Shown: piece after piece, positions 33,257-42,105 of the stretch
Position numbering within the stretch: the stretch's first letter is position 1
How the letters are laid out: each line of letters begins with the position of its first letter
DNA from: DASPJR01 sp035628505
GTDB lineage: Bacteria; Planctomycetota; SZUA-567; H5-PLA8
Assembly (NCBI GenBank): GCA_035628505.1
Contig: DASPJR010000188.1
Location: 1 to 52,290, forward strand
Length of the DNA stretch: 52,290 nt
Reading direction: 5' to 3'
The notes under the pieces: generated by a model
Told to the model about the DNA's origin: nothing
The model's database searches: none
The model's input: only the letters and a program-made list of their open reading frames with translations
Position numbers and translations under genes: made by a program

Positions 33257-34095
33257 GTGCTCAGCAGAAGATCCAGCGCGCTCAGCGCGTGCAAAGCGCC
33301 AGCCTCCAGCGACACGTGCCGCGCCTCGGGAACATCGCTCTCGCGGGGATTGATGCGCACCAGAATCGCCTCCCGAAGTTGAGCAATCTGCTCACTGAAG
33401 AAGCGCACTGTCGGAATGGCGCCGCCCGCTCCGCATTCGACAATGGCCACTTTTTTCAGAGGCATTTCGCGCAACCACGCGTTCAGTCCGCTTGAGACGG
33501 CTTTCGAGCGCGTATTGTCCCATCCGCCGTCGCCGAACATCAGGATATTGGGCCGCGCCAGCCCTCCGCAGCGCGGGCAGCACGGCAACGGTGCGCGCGC
33601 GCGCATCGTCGCGATGTCGACTTCAGGCGTAAACGCATCAGCGGCGAAAATGCCGGCGCCACACGCGTTCAGGCATTGCAGAAAATGAATGCTTCCGTGT
33701 GCCTCGACAACGCGGTCGGCGGCGAAGCCCGCACACTGAAACTGGCCGTCTACATTCGAGGTAAAGATGAAATGGCCCATCGGCTTTGACTCGGCCCATT
33801 TCTTCAGAATGGAAAACCCGGCGTGCGGCTGTGTGGCGCGGTAGAGATTCAGGCGATGGCCGTAAAAGCCCCAAGCCATCTCTGGATCGCGTTCGAACCA
33901 ATCCGGGTTTGCCATATCGGCAAAGTTGAGTTTGAGCTTCGCGTAAAGCGGATACGCCTTCCAGAAGCCCTGATCGCCGCGGAAGTCCGGCAGCCCCGAG
34001 TCCACGCCCATCCCGGCGCCCGCGCAGATCAGTAGCGCTTCAGCGCGCCGGATGGCGTCGGCGGCACGCACGAGATCGGACGCGGGTAGATTCAT
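33250..34095 (-). CDS. Sir2-family NAD-dependent deacylase, atypical motifs
   Basis: 281 aa from the ATG at 34095; the open frame extends to 34194. The NAD-binding motif is GAGMGVDSGLPDFRG (26-40), where classical sirtuins have GAGISxxSGIPDFRG. The ribose motif is TSNVDGQF (112-119) in place of TQNIDxLH. The catalytic His is in EAHG (H133). Zinc ligands appear as CLNAC (C141, C145, three residues apart rather than two) and CPRC (C173, C176). It should remove acyl groups from protein lysines using NAD, but could use another substrate. The gene begins 7 nt after a TATAAT box, so the message is probably leaderless. Confidence 0.86.
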   Translation of the reverse strand: MNLPASDLVRAADAIRRAEALLICAGAGMGVDSGLPDFRGDQGFWKAYPLYAKLKLNFADMANPDWFERDPEMAWGFYGHRLNLYRATQPHAGFSILKKWAESKPMGHFIFTSNVDGQFQCAGFAADRVVEAHGSIHFLQCLNACGAGIFAADAFTPEVDIATMRARAPLPCCPRCGGLARPNILMFGDGGWDNTRSKAVSSGLNAWLREMPLKKVAIVECGAGGAIPTVRFFSEQIAQLREAILVRINPRESDVPEARHVSLEAGALHALSALDLLLSTK

Positions 34096-34102
34096 GGAAG
34101 TT

Positions 34103-34135
34103 ATTATACCAGAGTCCGTTGCACTTGTGGACTCT
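34103..34135 (-). promoter_or_regulatory. Leaderless promoter and operator-like inverted repeat of the sirtuin gene
   Basis: On the minus strand an extended -10 TGGTATAAT (plus-strand 34103-34111) lies 7 nt before the ATG. An inverted repeat AGAGTCC (34111-34117) / GGACTCT (34129-34135), spacer 11 nt, covers where the -35 would be. That is the position where a repressor would block polymerase. Confidence 0.6.
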
Positions 34136-34242
34136 GCCAAATGCATGGCTGGAATAAATTTTTTCGAAAATGTCCGGACAAATCGAAAACGCAAATCGTC
34201 TTAGTAAGAGTGAGGGGAGAGGTGGAGTTCCCCGCGGGCGCA

Positions 34243-34268
34243 CCGTGGCGATACCGATCCCGCCACGG
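34243..34268 (-). terminator. Stem-loop after the alpha-glucan operon
   Basis: CCGTGGCG (34243-34250) pairs with CGCCACGG (34261-34268), loop 10 nt, about 45 bp after the last gene of the operon. No T-tract is seen, so it may be a Rho-dependent end or an RNA-stabilising hairpin. Confidence 0.4.
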
Positions 34269-34313
34269 GTTCTTGCCTTCAGATAAGTTTCCCTGAGCGC
34301 TCTCGCGCGGGAC

Positions 34314-36695
34314 TCACGCTTTGCAGAAAACCCGGAAGTCCATGTCTTCCTTGAGCAGGATGTCCGTGCTCTCGACAGTCTTCAGGTACTTCGGATCGAT
34401 CTGGTTGCACTGAATCTGCCGCAGCAGCTCTTTGCAGCGGTCGATGTGCTTGATCAATCGCACCTCGGCGTACCGCGACGACTGGTCCATCGAAATCAGG
34501 AATGTCCAGTCGCTGGCCTGCGCCAGCATCAGCTCGCGCGCGGCCTGGTTGAGCGCCCGCTTTTCGATGCCTTCGGCGCCCTTGCGCTCCGTGGCCAGCT
34601 GCATCATCTGCTCGCTGAGCCGGAACAGATGTCGGTAGACCCATACGTTCGGGCGGTAGGCGCGGCCGTCCAGCCACGTTTCAAATGTCGCCTTGGCGCC
34701 CCAGGTCGACATGCCGGGCGTCATCAGCTGATGGCGCGGCTGCTCGCAGAGGAATTCTGACGGGGTTACGGGACGCACGGTCTGCTGGTCGAAGGCCATC
34801 TTGCGCATGACCATTTCGATCCACAGCGGACCTTCTTCCCACCAATGGCCGAAAAGTTCGGCGTCGTAGGCCGACACGGTCATCGGCTTGGTCTGATAGC
34901 GCTGGCGCTGGTGCCAGGCCTGTGCGCCGCGATGACAGACGAACTGTCCGGCCTGGTCGGCGGCGGCCTGATGCGCCCAGTCGGGGTTGTACGGCGCCTT
35001 CTGGTGCAGGGCGACGTTCTTGCCGGTGATGCGGTAATACTTCAGCCCCGTGTTGCGGCGCGTGTTGCCGACTTTCCAGTAATCGGGGAGATAGTCCCAG
35101 CCTGCGTCGTAACCTAGATCGCGGTACCACTCCTTGTAGCGCGCATCGCCCGGATAGCCCGCTTCGCGGCTCCAGACCTGCGCGCGCGTGTCTTCGTCGA
35201 TGCCGAAGACCGCGAGGTTGTTATGCGTGATCACCGGACGGGCGGTGTTGTACCACACGCGCGTGTTGCCGCGGGTGATGCCGGTGGCGTTCACGAGCGT
35301 CCACTTGATGCCTTCAGCGGCGAGGAAGTGATCGAGCCCCGGAACGAACGCGTTCTCAGGCAGCCACATGCCCCGCGGCCAGCGGCCGAACACACGCTGA
35401 TACTGCCGGCAGGCCATTTGAATGTGCCCGCGGACGATCTCCGGATAGTGCATGTAGTACGGCAGAATCGGATGCGTGCCGGCGCAGCACATGATTTCGA
35501 GCTTCTCGAGATTCTGGAAATCGCGGAAGCCGTGCAGGATGTTTCCGTTGTACGAGTTGAACACGCGCTTGGCCGTATCGAGCCGGTTGATGATCGTCTG
35601 GATCGTGTGGCCGAATGCGCCGTTCTTGTGCGTGTGGTATTCGCGCGCCGCCAGCGTGAGCGACTCATCCAGGAAGCGGCGGTAACGCTGCTGCAGATCG
35701 GGATCTTCGAGCATGGTGATCAGCGGCGGGGAGATCGAAACCGTGAGGCGGAAGTCGATCTTGTCCTTCTCAAGCTGCCACATCATGTTCAGCAGCGGCG
35801 CGTAGCAGCTGGTGATCGCTTCGAAAAGCCACTGTTCTTCAAGCGCAACGTCGTACTCCAGATGGCGCACCAGCGGCAGATGCATGTGCAGCACCAGCGC
35901 CCAGTAACCATTCTCTTCAGCCCGGTGAGCCTTGCCGCGCTTCCAGTATTCGTACAGGTTCCAGCGCCACTCTTTCTCGCTGACGGGGTGTTCCTTGCTG
36001 TAATTCTGGAGCTTGATTTCGCGCCACTCGTTCTGGGATTCGTGCTTGTTCTCGCTCTCCGGCTGCGTGCGCGCCTTGTTGGCGACCGCGACGCGCTCGA
36101 AAAATTTCGTGCCCTTCGCGCGGTAGCCGAGTTCCACGTCGTATTCGCAGTTGGGATCGACGTTGAGCCAGTAATTATTCTTTGAGTCGAGGTAATCCTC
36201 GATCTCCCAGGTGTGTCCGTCGCCTCGCCGCACGCGCATCACAAGGTAGTTGTTTTCCAGGAAGTTGTTGCCGAACTTCTGCTGCAGGTGGTCCTTGGTC
36301 CCCTGCCCAACTTCCCAGAAGACATAAATCGCACGCGGCCCGCGCGGCAGAGCGTACAGGTAGGTCTGGTTGTACTGCTCGTTGATGTAGGGTTCGTGAT
36401 GCAGGATCTTGACGTCGATCGCCTCAATCTCTTCCTTGGGCGTGCTTTCCACTGACGCGCGCATGATCACGAGGGGATCCTCGGTGCGCACGGATTCCAG
36501 CACCTGGCTCTCGCGCGCCGCGCCACCGGGCTTCTGATGATCTTCGTCCGCGGAAGCTTTCGCAGCGGGCTTGGGCGGCTCGGTAACCATGACCGACGAA
36601 GCGGCCAGCGCGGGCTTCTCCGCCGCGGCAACCGGCTCGGTGGCCGGGCCCTTTTTCTTAAGCTTGGACTTCTTGTTTGCATCACGCAGGGCCAT
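34314..36695 (-). CDS. DUF4912-GH57 fusion, branching-enzyme-like (1,4-alpha-glucan)
   Basis: 793 aa with a GGAG site 8 nt before the ATG. Residues 1-90 are Lys/Ala/Pro-rich and disordered. Residues about 95-230 form a DUF4912 module (YALPRGPRAIYVFWEVG, DGHTWEIEDYLDS). The GH57 barrel begins at about 263 (GYWALVLHMHLPLVRH). The active residues of GH57 branching enzymes are present: E447 in WLPENAFVPG and D611 in SAYDAELFGHWW. A C-terminal DUF1957-like helical region follows. It would add alpha-1,6 branches to an alpha-1,4 glucan. It is the last gene of the operon, 21 bp after glgX. Its DUF4912 module is shared with the glycosyltransferase at 43730. Confidence 0.9.
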   Translation of the reverse strand: MALRDANKKSKLKKKGPATEPVAAAEKPALAASSVMVTEPPKPAAKASADEDHQKPGGAARESQVLESVRTEDPLVIMRASVESTPKEEIEAIDVKILHHEPYINEQYNQTYLYALPRGPRAIYVFWEVGQGTKDHLQQKFGNNFLENNYLVMRVRRGDGHTWEIEDYLDSKNNYWLNVDPNCEYDVELGYRAKGTKFFERVAVANKARTQPESENKHESQNEWREIKLQNYSKEHPVSEKEWRWNLYEYWKRGKAHRAEENGYWALVLHMHLPLVRHLEYDVALEEQWLFEAITSCYAPLLNMMWQLEKDKIDFRLTVSISPPLITMLEDPDLQQRYRRFLDESLTLAAREYHTHKNGAFGHTIQTIINRLDTAKRVFNSYNGNILHGFRDFQNLEKLEIMCCAGTHPILPYYMHYPEIVRGHIQMACRQYQRVFGRWPRGMWLPENAFVPGLDHFLAAEGIKWTLVNATGITRGNTRVWYNTARPVITHNNLAVFGIDEDTRAQVWSREAGYPGDARYKEWYRDLGYDAGWDYLPDYWKVGNTRRNTGLKYYRITGKNVALHQKAPYNPDWAHQAAADQAGQFVCHRGAQAWHQRQRYQTKPMTVSAYDAELFGHWWEEGPLWIEMVMRKMAFDQQTVRPVTPSEFLCEQPRHQLMTPGMSTWGAKATFETWLDGRAYRPNVWVYRHLFRLSEQMMQLATERKGAEGIEKRALNQAARELMLAQASDWTFLISMDQSSRYAEVRLIKHIDRCKELLRQIQCNQIDPKYLKTVESTDILLKEDMDFRVFCKA

Positions 36696-36716
36696 TGTCT
36701 TCTCCGTTTAGCGTCA

Positions 36717-38864
36717 TCAGGCGTTCGGTTGCGAAATTAAAATTACAGCGGACCGCGGCGAAAGCACATAATGATCCGCGGGTTTCAGCGGTATGGCATC
36801 CTTCTCATCCACGATATCATCAGGCGACGGGAGGCTCGTGTCGACCAGGCGTTTCCACACCCATCGTCCTTCGTGCGGCGGGATGGCGAACTTCTTGTGC
36901 TCCCAGTGCGCATTGAACATCACATAGATGTCTGGCTGCGAATGCCAGCCGTGCATCTGGAAGGCGAGCGTGCGCTGCTGGCCCGTCCAGTCCGGATCGC
37001 CGACTTTTGTGCCATGCCAGCTCACGCGGTTGCAGAACTGTTCGCGGCTGAGCGCAAACTGTTTCTTGCGCAGCTTGATCATCATGGTGGCAAAGCGCAG
37101 CAGGCCGGCGTTCTTTTCCGCCAGCGACCAGTCCATCCACGAAATCTCGTTGTCCTGGCAGTACGCATTGTTGTTGCCCAGCTGCGTGCGCCCGAATTCA
37201 TCGCCCTGCGAGAGCAGCGGGACGCCCTGCGAGATCAGGAGCATCGTGAGGAAGTTGCGCATCTGGCGCTGGCGCAGCGCGAGCACTTCAGGGTTGCTGG
37301 TCGGCCCTTCATGGCCGCAGTTGTAACTGATGTTGTCGTCCCAGCCGTCCTTGTTGTTCTCGCCGTTGGCGATGTTCTGCTTGGTTGTGTACGCGCAGAG
37401 GTCATGCAGGGTAAAGCCGTCGTGCGACGTGACGAAGTTAATCGAATGGTACGGGTGCCGCGATGAATCGCCGTAAATATCCAGGCTTCCGCAGATGCGC
37501 TTGGCCATCGCCGACGCCGAGCCCGCTTCACTGCGGATAAAGCGACGCGTGTCGTCACGGAACATGCCGTTGAGCTCGGCCCAGCGGCCCCAGACCGGGA
37601 ATTTTCCGAGCTGCGAAAGTCCGGCCGCGTCCCACGCTTCGGCCACGAGCTTGGTTCCCGCCAGCAGCGGATGTTCGGCGATGTGCTGAATCAGCGGCGG
37701 ATCCTGCAGCACCTGTCCGTTCGGGCCGCGGCCTAAAATCGAGGCCAGGTCGAAACGGAAGCCGTCGACATGCATCTCGGCGACAAGGTACGTGAGGCTG
37801 TCGATAATCAGATCGCGCACGAGCGGGTGGTTGCAGTTGAGCGTGTTGCCGCAGCCCGAAAAGTTGTAGTAGCGGCCCTGCTTGTCGAGCATGTAATAGA
37901 TGGCGTTGTCGAGCCCGCGGAAGCTGATCGTCGGACCGTTCTCGTTGCCTTCAGCCGTGTGGTTGTAGACCACGTCGAGAATGACTTCGATGCCCGCTTC
38001 GTGAAAATTCTTGACCATCTGCTTGAATTCACGAACCTGCGCCCCGGGAGACGTGGCGTACGAGGCCTTCGGCGAAAAGAACGAGAGCGGCGAATAGCCC
38101 CAGTAATTTTTGAGCTGCTCGCCGGTCAGCGGATTCTTGTGCGTCTGCTCCAGTTCGTCGAATTCGAGCACGGGCATCAGCTGCACGGCCGTGACGCCGA
38201 GCGCCTTCAAATACGGGATCTTTTCGCACAATCCCAGATACGTGCCGGGATAGCGCACCCCGGACGAGGGATGGCGCGTGAAGCCCCGAACGTGAAGCTC
38301 GTAGATGACCGTCTGGCCCATGGGCGTCGAGAGCGGCACGTCGCCTTCCCAGTCGAACTCGTCCAGATCCAGGCGGCAACGACGCGTCAGCCGGCCATCT
38401 GCGGCGCCGTGCGGGATATCCGGCACGCCCCACTTGCTTCCGCCGCTGATCGAGCGCGCATAAGGGTCGAGCACGATCGCCTTGGGATTAAAACGATGTC
38501 CGGCCTTGGGCGCGAAGGGGCCGTCGAGGCGGTAACCGTAGAGGCTGTCGAGCGGCAGATCGTAGACGAAGATGTGCCACACGTCGCCGGTCTTGTTCAG
38601 CGTCGGGTCGAGCTGGATCTCAGCAAAGGGCTCTTCCTTGCCGGGCTTGAAGAGCACCAGCGCCACCTTCTGAGCGTTGCGCGAGAAGACGGCGAAGTTG
38701 ACTCCGCCCACGCGCAACGTCGCCCCAAATGGGCGCGCGTCACCGCGCGCCGTGACGAACAGCGGTTTCGACTGGTACGATGCAGCCAGAGCCGGAACGT
38801 TTTTCAGCCGGTTCTTTTCGGACTCTGGCGCCGAGGTAAGCCCGCCGTCGTTATTTGAAATCAT
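36717..38864 (-). CDS. glgX: Glycogen debranching enzyme GlgX
   Basis: 715 aa, normal length for the family. A CBM48-like N-terminal region (46-115, GATLRVGGVNFAVFSRNAQKVALVLF) leads into the GH13 subfamily 11 barrel. Motifs are DVVYNHT (298-303), DGFRFDLAS with nucleophile D372, EAWD with acid/base E409, and VTSHDG with D482. GlgX removes short branch stubs, usually after phosphorylase. Here no glycogen phosphorylase is in the window. It overlaps the upstream GH57 gene by 14 bp and precedes the DUF4912-GH57 gene by 21 bp. Confidence 0.96.
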   Translation of the reverse strand: MISNNDGGLTSAPESEKNRLKNVPALAASYQSKPLFVTARGDARPFGATLRVGGVNFAVFSRNAQKVALVLFKPGKEEPFAEIQLDPTLNKTGDVWHIFVYDLPLDSLYGYRLDGPFAPKAGHRFNPKAIVLDPYARSISGGSKWGVPDIPHGAADGRLTRRCRLDLDEFDWEGDVPLSTPMGQTVIYELHVRGFTRHPSSGVRYPGTYLGLCEKIPYLKALGVTAVQLMPVLEFDELEQTHKNPLTGEQLKNYWGYSPLSFFSPKASYATSPGAQVREFKQMVKNFHEAGIEVILDVVYNHTAEGNENGPTISFRGLDNAIYYMLDKQGRYYNFSGCGNTLNCNHPLVRDLIIDSLTYLVAEMHVDGFRFDLASILGRGPNGQVLQDPPLIQHIAEHPLLAGTKLVAEAWDAAGLSQLGKFPVWGRWAELNGMFRDDTRRFIRSEAGSASAMAKRICGSLDIYGDSSRHPYHSINFVTSHDGFTLHDLCAYTTKQNIANGENNKDGWDDNISYNCGHEGPTSNPEVLALRQRQMRNFLTMLLISQGVPLLSQGDEFGRTQLGNNNAYCQDNEISWMDWSLAEKNAGLLRFATMMIKLRKKQFALSREQFCNRVSWHGTKVGDPDWTGQQRTLAFQMHGWHSQPDIYVMFNAHWEHKKFAIPPHEGRWVWKRLVDTSLPSPDDIVDEKDAIPLKPADHYVLSPRSAVILISQPNA

Positions 38865-40302
38865 ACGTCAGTATATCACTCCCGCGGCGGCTGATCTCGC
38901 GTGCGTAATCGGTCCAGACGCCCTGGCCCCAGTAGCGGAAACAGCTCGTCTGCGAAACCAGCAGATGGAAGAGCGCGTTGCGGTATTCGTGGCTGTTCGT
39001 GTCCACGTTGCGGCTGTCGAGCTTCTCATGGAACTGCGCGCTGAGCTTGTTCATGGGCTCAAGCACGTTTTCGTAGCCGTTGGTCCAGCTGATGTTGTTG
39101 GTCCACGAACCGCCGTCCATGCAGAAGTTCGAATTCTCTTTCTTGATGTCCGCGATCGCCTTGTCGGCCGCGCCCGGCTCCCACTTCTTGATGCGCTCGA
39201 AGACCTTGCCCTGGTGGATCGGGCGCAGCGAGGGCAGCATCGAGAGCGTGACGCCGGCCTGCTCGAGCATTTCCAGGTATTCGGTGCCGTTTACGGACAC
39301 GACGCCTTCTGTGCCGAAACGCGCGGTGGTCTGGCGGTAACACTGCGGGAACTCGTTCATCATCACGCCGCCGTTTTCGCCGTCGCCGATCTGCGTGACG
39401 ATGGGCGGAACCGAAATGCCGCCGATTTCGCGGCGCTGCAGCGTCTGCGCTTCGAAGAACGGCTGCATCTGGGCGACGAGCTTGGTGTCCGAGCCCTGCG
39501 TTTTGATCAGCGCGATGATGGATACTTCTTCACCGCACGAGTTACGCGCGACCATGCGGTACGGCAAATGCTTTTCGCGCAGGCCGTGCCCGTTCATGTC
39601 CTCGACGGTGTGCTCCTGCACCAGCAGCCAGTTGTAGCCGCATTCGCGCAGCGCTTTAACGTATTCAAAGCACGCGTCCGGATGATTGGGCATGTGCATT
39701 TCCGGCGGCGAGAAGCCGCGCACGCGTTCAAGTGCATCCCAGCCGTAAACGGCGGCAAAATTGTGCTGCCAGGCGCGCATGTGAAGCTTCAAGTCCGGCA
39801 ATGGCGTCGACGAGGCAACCGCGTGTCCCCACATCGTTCCAAGCCATTCGACATACTTGCGCAGGTGCGGGTCGCAGGTCACGCGGCGCAGGCGTTCGAG
39901 CACGTCGCCGCGGCCCATCTTGCGCAGGCCGTAGAAGAGCTCGCCCGAGTAATCCAGCATCACGCGCGGGTTGCGGCCCTGCGAAACCAGTTCGGGAACG
40001 ATGTCGCCGATGCGGCCGTAGCAATCCGCAAAGACGCTTGCGTTGTGGTTGTCGCCGGTGCCCTGGTTGCGGAACATGTGGTCAAGATTGCTGATCATGT
40101 CGGCGGTCTTGATGTCGCCGCCGCCGGCGGGAATGAGCGGCTGCTGCATGTGAAGCGCAATGGCAAAGCAGGACTGCAGCTTGTCCAGACGCAGGTTGGT
40201 CTCGTGCAGGTACACCGGACGCTGTCGTCGCGTCACCTCTTCAACCTGTGCGTCATTACCGCAGATATTCGGCAGACCGTTCACAATCTCTGGCATGCTC
40301 AT
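38851..40302 (-). CDS. GH57-family protein of uncertain activity
   Basis: 483 aa, with GGAG 11 nt before the ATG. A GH57-type fold is suggested by RGFSPPEMHMPNHPDACFEYV (E201 as nucleophile candidate) and IGDGENGGVMMNEF (D307/E309 as acid candidate). The sequence lacks the N-terminal HxH opening seen in the other two GH57 proteins of the cluster. It is most like the GH57 proteins annotated as alpha-amylase or glucanotransferase in uncultured lineages. The 3' end overlaps glgX by 14 bp, implying coupled translation. The substrate is probably an alpha-glucan, from context. Confidence 0.8.
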   Translation of the reverse strand: MSMPEIVNGLPNICGNDAQVEEVTRRQRPVYLHETNLRLDKLQSCFAIALHMQQPLIPAGGGDIKTADMISNLDHMFRNQGTGDNHNASVFADCYGRIGDIVPELVSQGRNPRVMLDYSGELFYGLRKMGRGDVLERLRRVTCDPHLRKYVEWLGTMWGHAVASSTPLPDLKLHMRAWQHNFAAVYGWDALERVRGFSPPEMHMPNHPDACFEYVKALRECGYNWLLVQEHTVEDMNGHGLREKHLPYRMVARNSCGEEVSIIALIKTQGSDTKLVAQMQPFFEAQTLQRREIGGISVPPIVTQIGDGENGGVMMNEFPQCYRQTTARFGTEGVVSVNGTEYLEMLEQAGVTLSMLPSLRPIHQGKVFERIKKWEPGAADKAIADIKKENSNFCMDGGSWTNNISWTNGYENVLEPMNKLSAQFHEKLDSRNVDTNSHEYRNALFHLLVSQTSCFRYWGQGVWTDYAREISRRGSDILTYDFK

Positions 40303-40341
40303 CTTAGCATTCGCTCCTTCTGGTAGTCACGGCCAACATCC

Positions 40342-40357
40342 GCGGGCATCTGCCCGC
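40342..40357. repeat. GCGGGC-N4-GCCCGC hairpin
   Basis: A perfect GCGGGC ATCT GCCCGC hairpin in the 71-bp gap between two GH57 genes. Same family as 17910-17929 and 41998-42102. Confidence 0.7.
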
Positions 40358-40373
40358 CCCTCACGTTTTTGAA

Positions 40374-41966
40374 TCACTTCGGTGCAAACAGCGTGTAGTC
40401 CAGTTCTGGGAAAATCGAGTCGCTGTGCTCCAAAACCCGCAGCGTCTCTTCGTTCACGGTCTTTGCGTCGTATTCATTCAGCAGATGGTGAAAGCGGTGA
40501 ATGTGGTCGTTGAAGCGCCGCTTGGCGTACTCTTCGGTCGTTCCATCCGTGATGATGAACGGCCAGTCGCTGCTCTGCGCGAGCAACAGTTCACGCCCGG
40601 CCTGGCGCAGCACGCGATCCTCAAGTTTCCCGCGCGGCTGCTTAAGCGCATTCGTGACCGTCTGCGTCATGCGCGCGGCGCCTTCATGCAGCGGGCGCCA
40701 CATCCAATCGGTCTTCGGGTTGATCCAGTGCTCAGCGTAGCCATTGCGGCCCCAGGTGCTCGGTGCCGGCGTGGCTTTCTGCTGAATCGGGAATTTTTTC
40801 AGGTACTCGCTGGGCGTGGTGAGCCCCAGGTCGCCGCCGCGCGTGGCAACTTCGCGCAGCACGTAATAGAGCCACTGCGGGCCTTCAAACCACCAATGCC
40901 CGAACAGTTCGGCATCGTACGGCGAAGTGATCACGCCCGGATACGGCATGCGGCTCTGCAGGCGATGAACCTGGTCGCGGCAGCGGTTCACGAAATCATG
41001 CGCATGGCGCTCGGCGGTTTCGCGGCCTTTGTCGAAGTTGTAGAGGTGCTTGTCGTTGTGCGGGCCGGTGATGCGGTGGTACTTGATCCCCGTGTGCGTG
41101 CGCACGCCCGGCGCGTACTGGAACTCCTGAAGATAGTTCTGGTCCAAATCGTAGCCGATATCGCGGTGGTACTCGCGGTAATTGGGATCGCCCGGATAGC
41201 CGACTTTGCTGCTCCACACGAGGCGCGAGGTCGACGGGCAGCGCCCGAATGCGGCGACTCCGGAAGAACAGTAAAGGGGCGCGTACACGCCGGAAACCGG
41301 ACGCGGATCGGAATGCTCGATACCGTGCGAATCGACGAAAAAGTAGCGAATGCCGGCCTCGGCCAGGATGGCATCAAGGCCCGGATAGTAACCGCATTCG
41401 GGCAGCCACAGCCCTTTAGGTTTAACGCCGAAGATGCGTTCGTGCTCGCTGATCGCTGTAAATATCTGCGCGCGCACAGCCGTGGGTTCCGCGCATAACG
41501 CGGGAAGGAAGCCATGGGTGGCGGCGCATGTCATTAACTCCAGCAGTCCAGCGTCAGCAAATTCCTTGAAAGCTTTGACCAGGCGCAATCCGCAGCGTTC
41601 GCTGAACACGCGGCGCGCTTCTTCAAACAGATTCTTGTACACGCTGGCCAGGAAGTTCACATCCGGCCAGTGCTTCGTGCGCTCCAGTTCCTTCTGCGCG
41701 AGCCCGATGGAAAGATCCAGGTGCCGCAGGTAGCGCTGCTGCAGCAGGGGGTCTTCCATCATGTTGGCCAGCGACGGCGAGACGCTGAGCGTCAGCTTTG
41801 CCGTGATCTTGTCCGCGCGCAGCTTGTCGAGAAACTTAATCAACGGAATGTAGGTGTCGGTGACCGCCTCGAAAAACCAGCGTTCTTCCAGAAACCTGTC
41901 GTACTCCGGGTGACGGACATACGGCAAATGCGCATGCAGTACAAAAGCCAGATAACCCTTCGCCAT
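40374..41966 (-). CDS. GH57 1,4-alpha-glucan branching enzyme
   Basis: 530 aa, close to the 550-570 aa of characterised archaeal and bacterial GH57 branching enzymes. It starts MAKGYLAFVLHAHLPYVRHP. The nucleophile motif is WLPECGYYPG (E190) and the acid motif SPYDAELFGHWW (D351); the spacing fits the family. A C-terminal DUF1957-like helical region (about 400-530) carries QSSDWPFI. Compared with the DUF4912-GH57 protein, this copy keeps the canonical CGYYPG. No good ribosome site is seen before the ATG, only AAGAA. Two branching-type GH57 enzymes in one operon suggest different branch patterns or substrates. Confidence 0.93.
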   Translation of the reverse strand: MAKGYLAFVLHAHLPYVRHPEYDRFLEERWFFEAVTDTYIPLIKFLDKLRADKITAKLTLSVSPSLANMMEDPLLQQRYLRHLDLSIGLAQKELERTKHWPDVNFLASVYKNLFEEARRVFSERCGLRLVKAFKEFADAGLLELMTCAATHGFLPALCAEPTAVRAQIFTAISEHERIFGVKPKGLWLPECGYYPGLDAILAEAGIRYFFVDSHGIEHSDPRPVSGVYAPLYCSSGVAAFGRCPSTSRLVWSSKVGYPGDPNYREYHRDIGYDLDQNYLQEFQYAPGVRTHTGIKYHRITGPHNDKHLYNFDKGRETAERHAHDFVNRCRDQVHRLQSRMPYPGVITSPYDAELFGHWWFEGPQWLYYVLREVATRGGDLGLTTPSEYLKKFPIQQKATPAPSTWGRNGYAEHWINPKTDWMWRPLHEGAARMTQTVTNALKQPRGKLEDRVLRQAGRELLLAQSSDWPFIITDGTTEEYAKRRFNDHIHRFHHLLNEYDAKTVNEETLRVLEHSDSIFPELDYTLFAPK

Positions 41967-41997
41967 TTCTTATACGCTCAGTCCGTTGCCCGTATGG

Positions 41998-42102
41998 AGC
42001 GCGGGCGTCCCGCCCGCACGTGTTCGTCGACTCAATGGATGCGGGCGCCTCGCCCGCACTTTACATCCACAATCCCGAAGGTACGGGCGGGACGCCCGCG
42101 CC
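41998..42102. repeat. Cluster of three GCGGGC-N4-GCCCGC hairpins
   Basis: Three separate hairpins (about 41999-42017, 42040-42058 and 42083-42101) lie in the 139-bp gap between a glycosyltransferase gene and the GH57 branching enzyme. They may set relative expression within the operon. Confidence 0.75.
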
Positions 42103-42105
42103 ACT

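Noticed and set aside
33153..33353. 66-codon plus-strand frame crossing the terminator
   Set aside because: It runs through the terminator stem into antisense of the sirtuin and has no ribosome site.
38677..40326. 549-codon plus-strand frame opposite glgX and GH57
   Set aside because: It lies antisense to two well-recognised enzymes and is rich in His/Arg/Ala, as expected of a GC-rich shadow frame.
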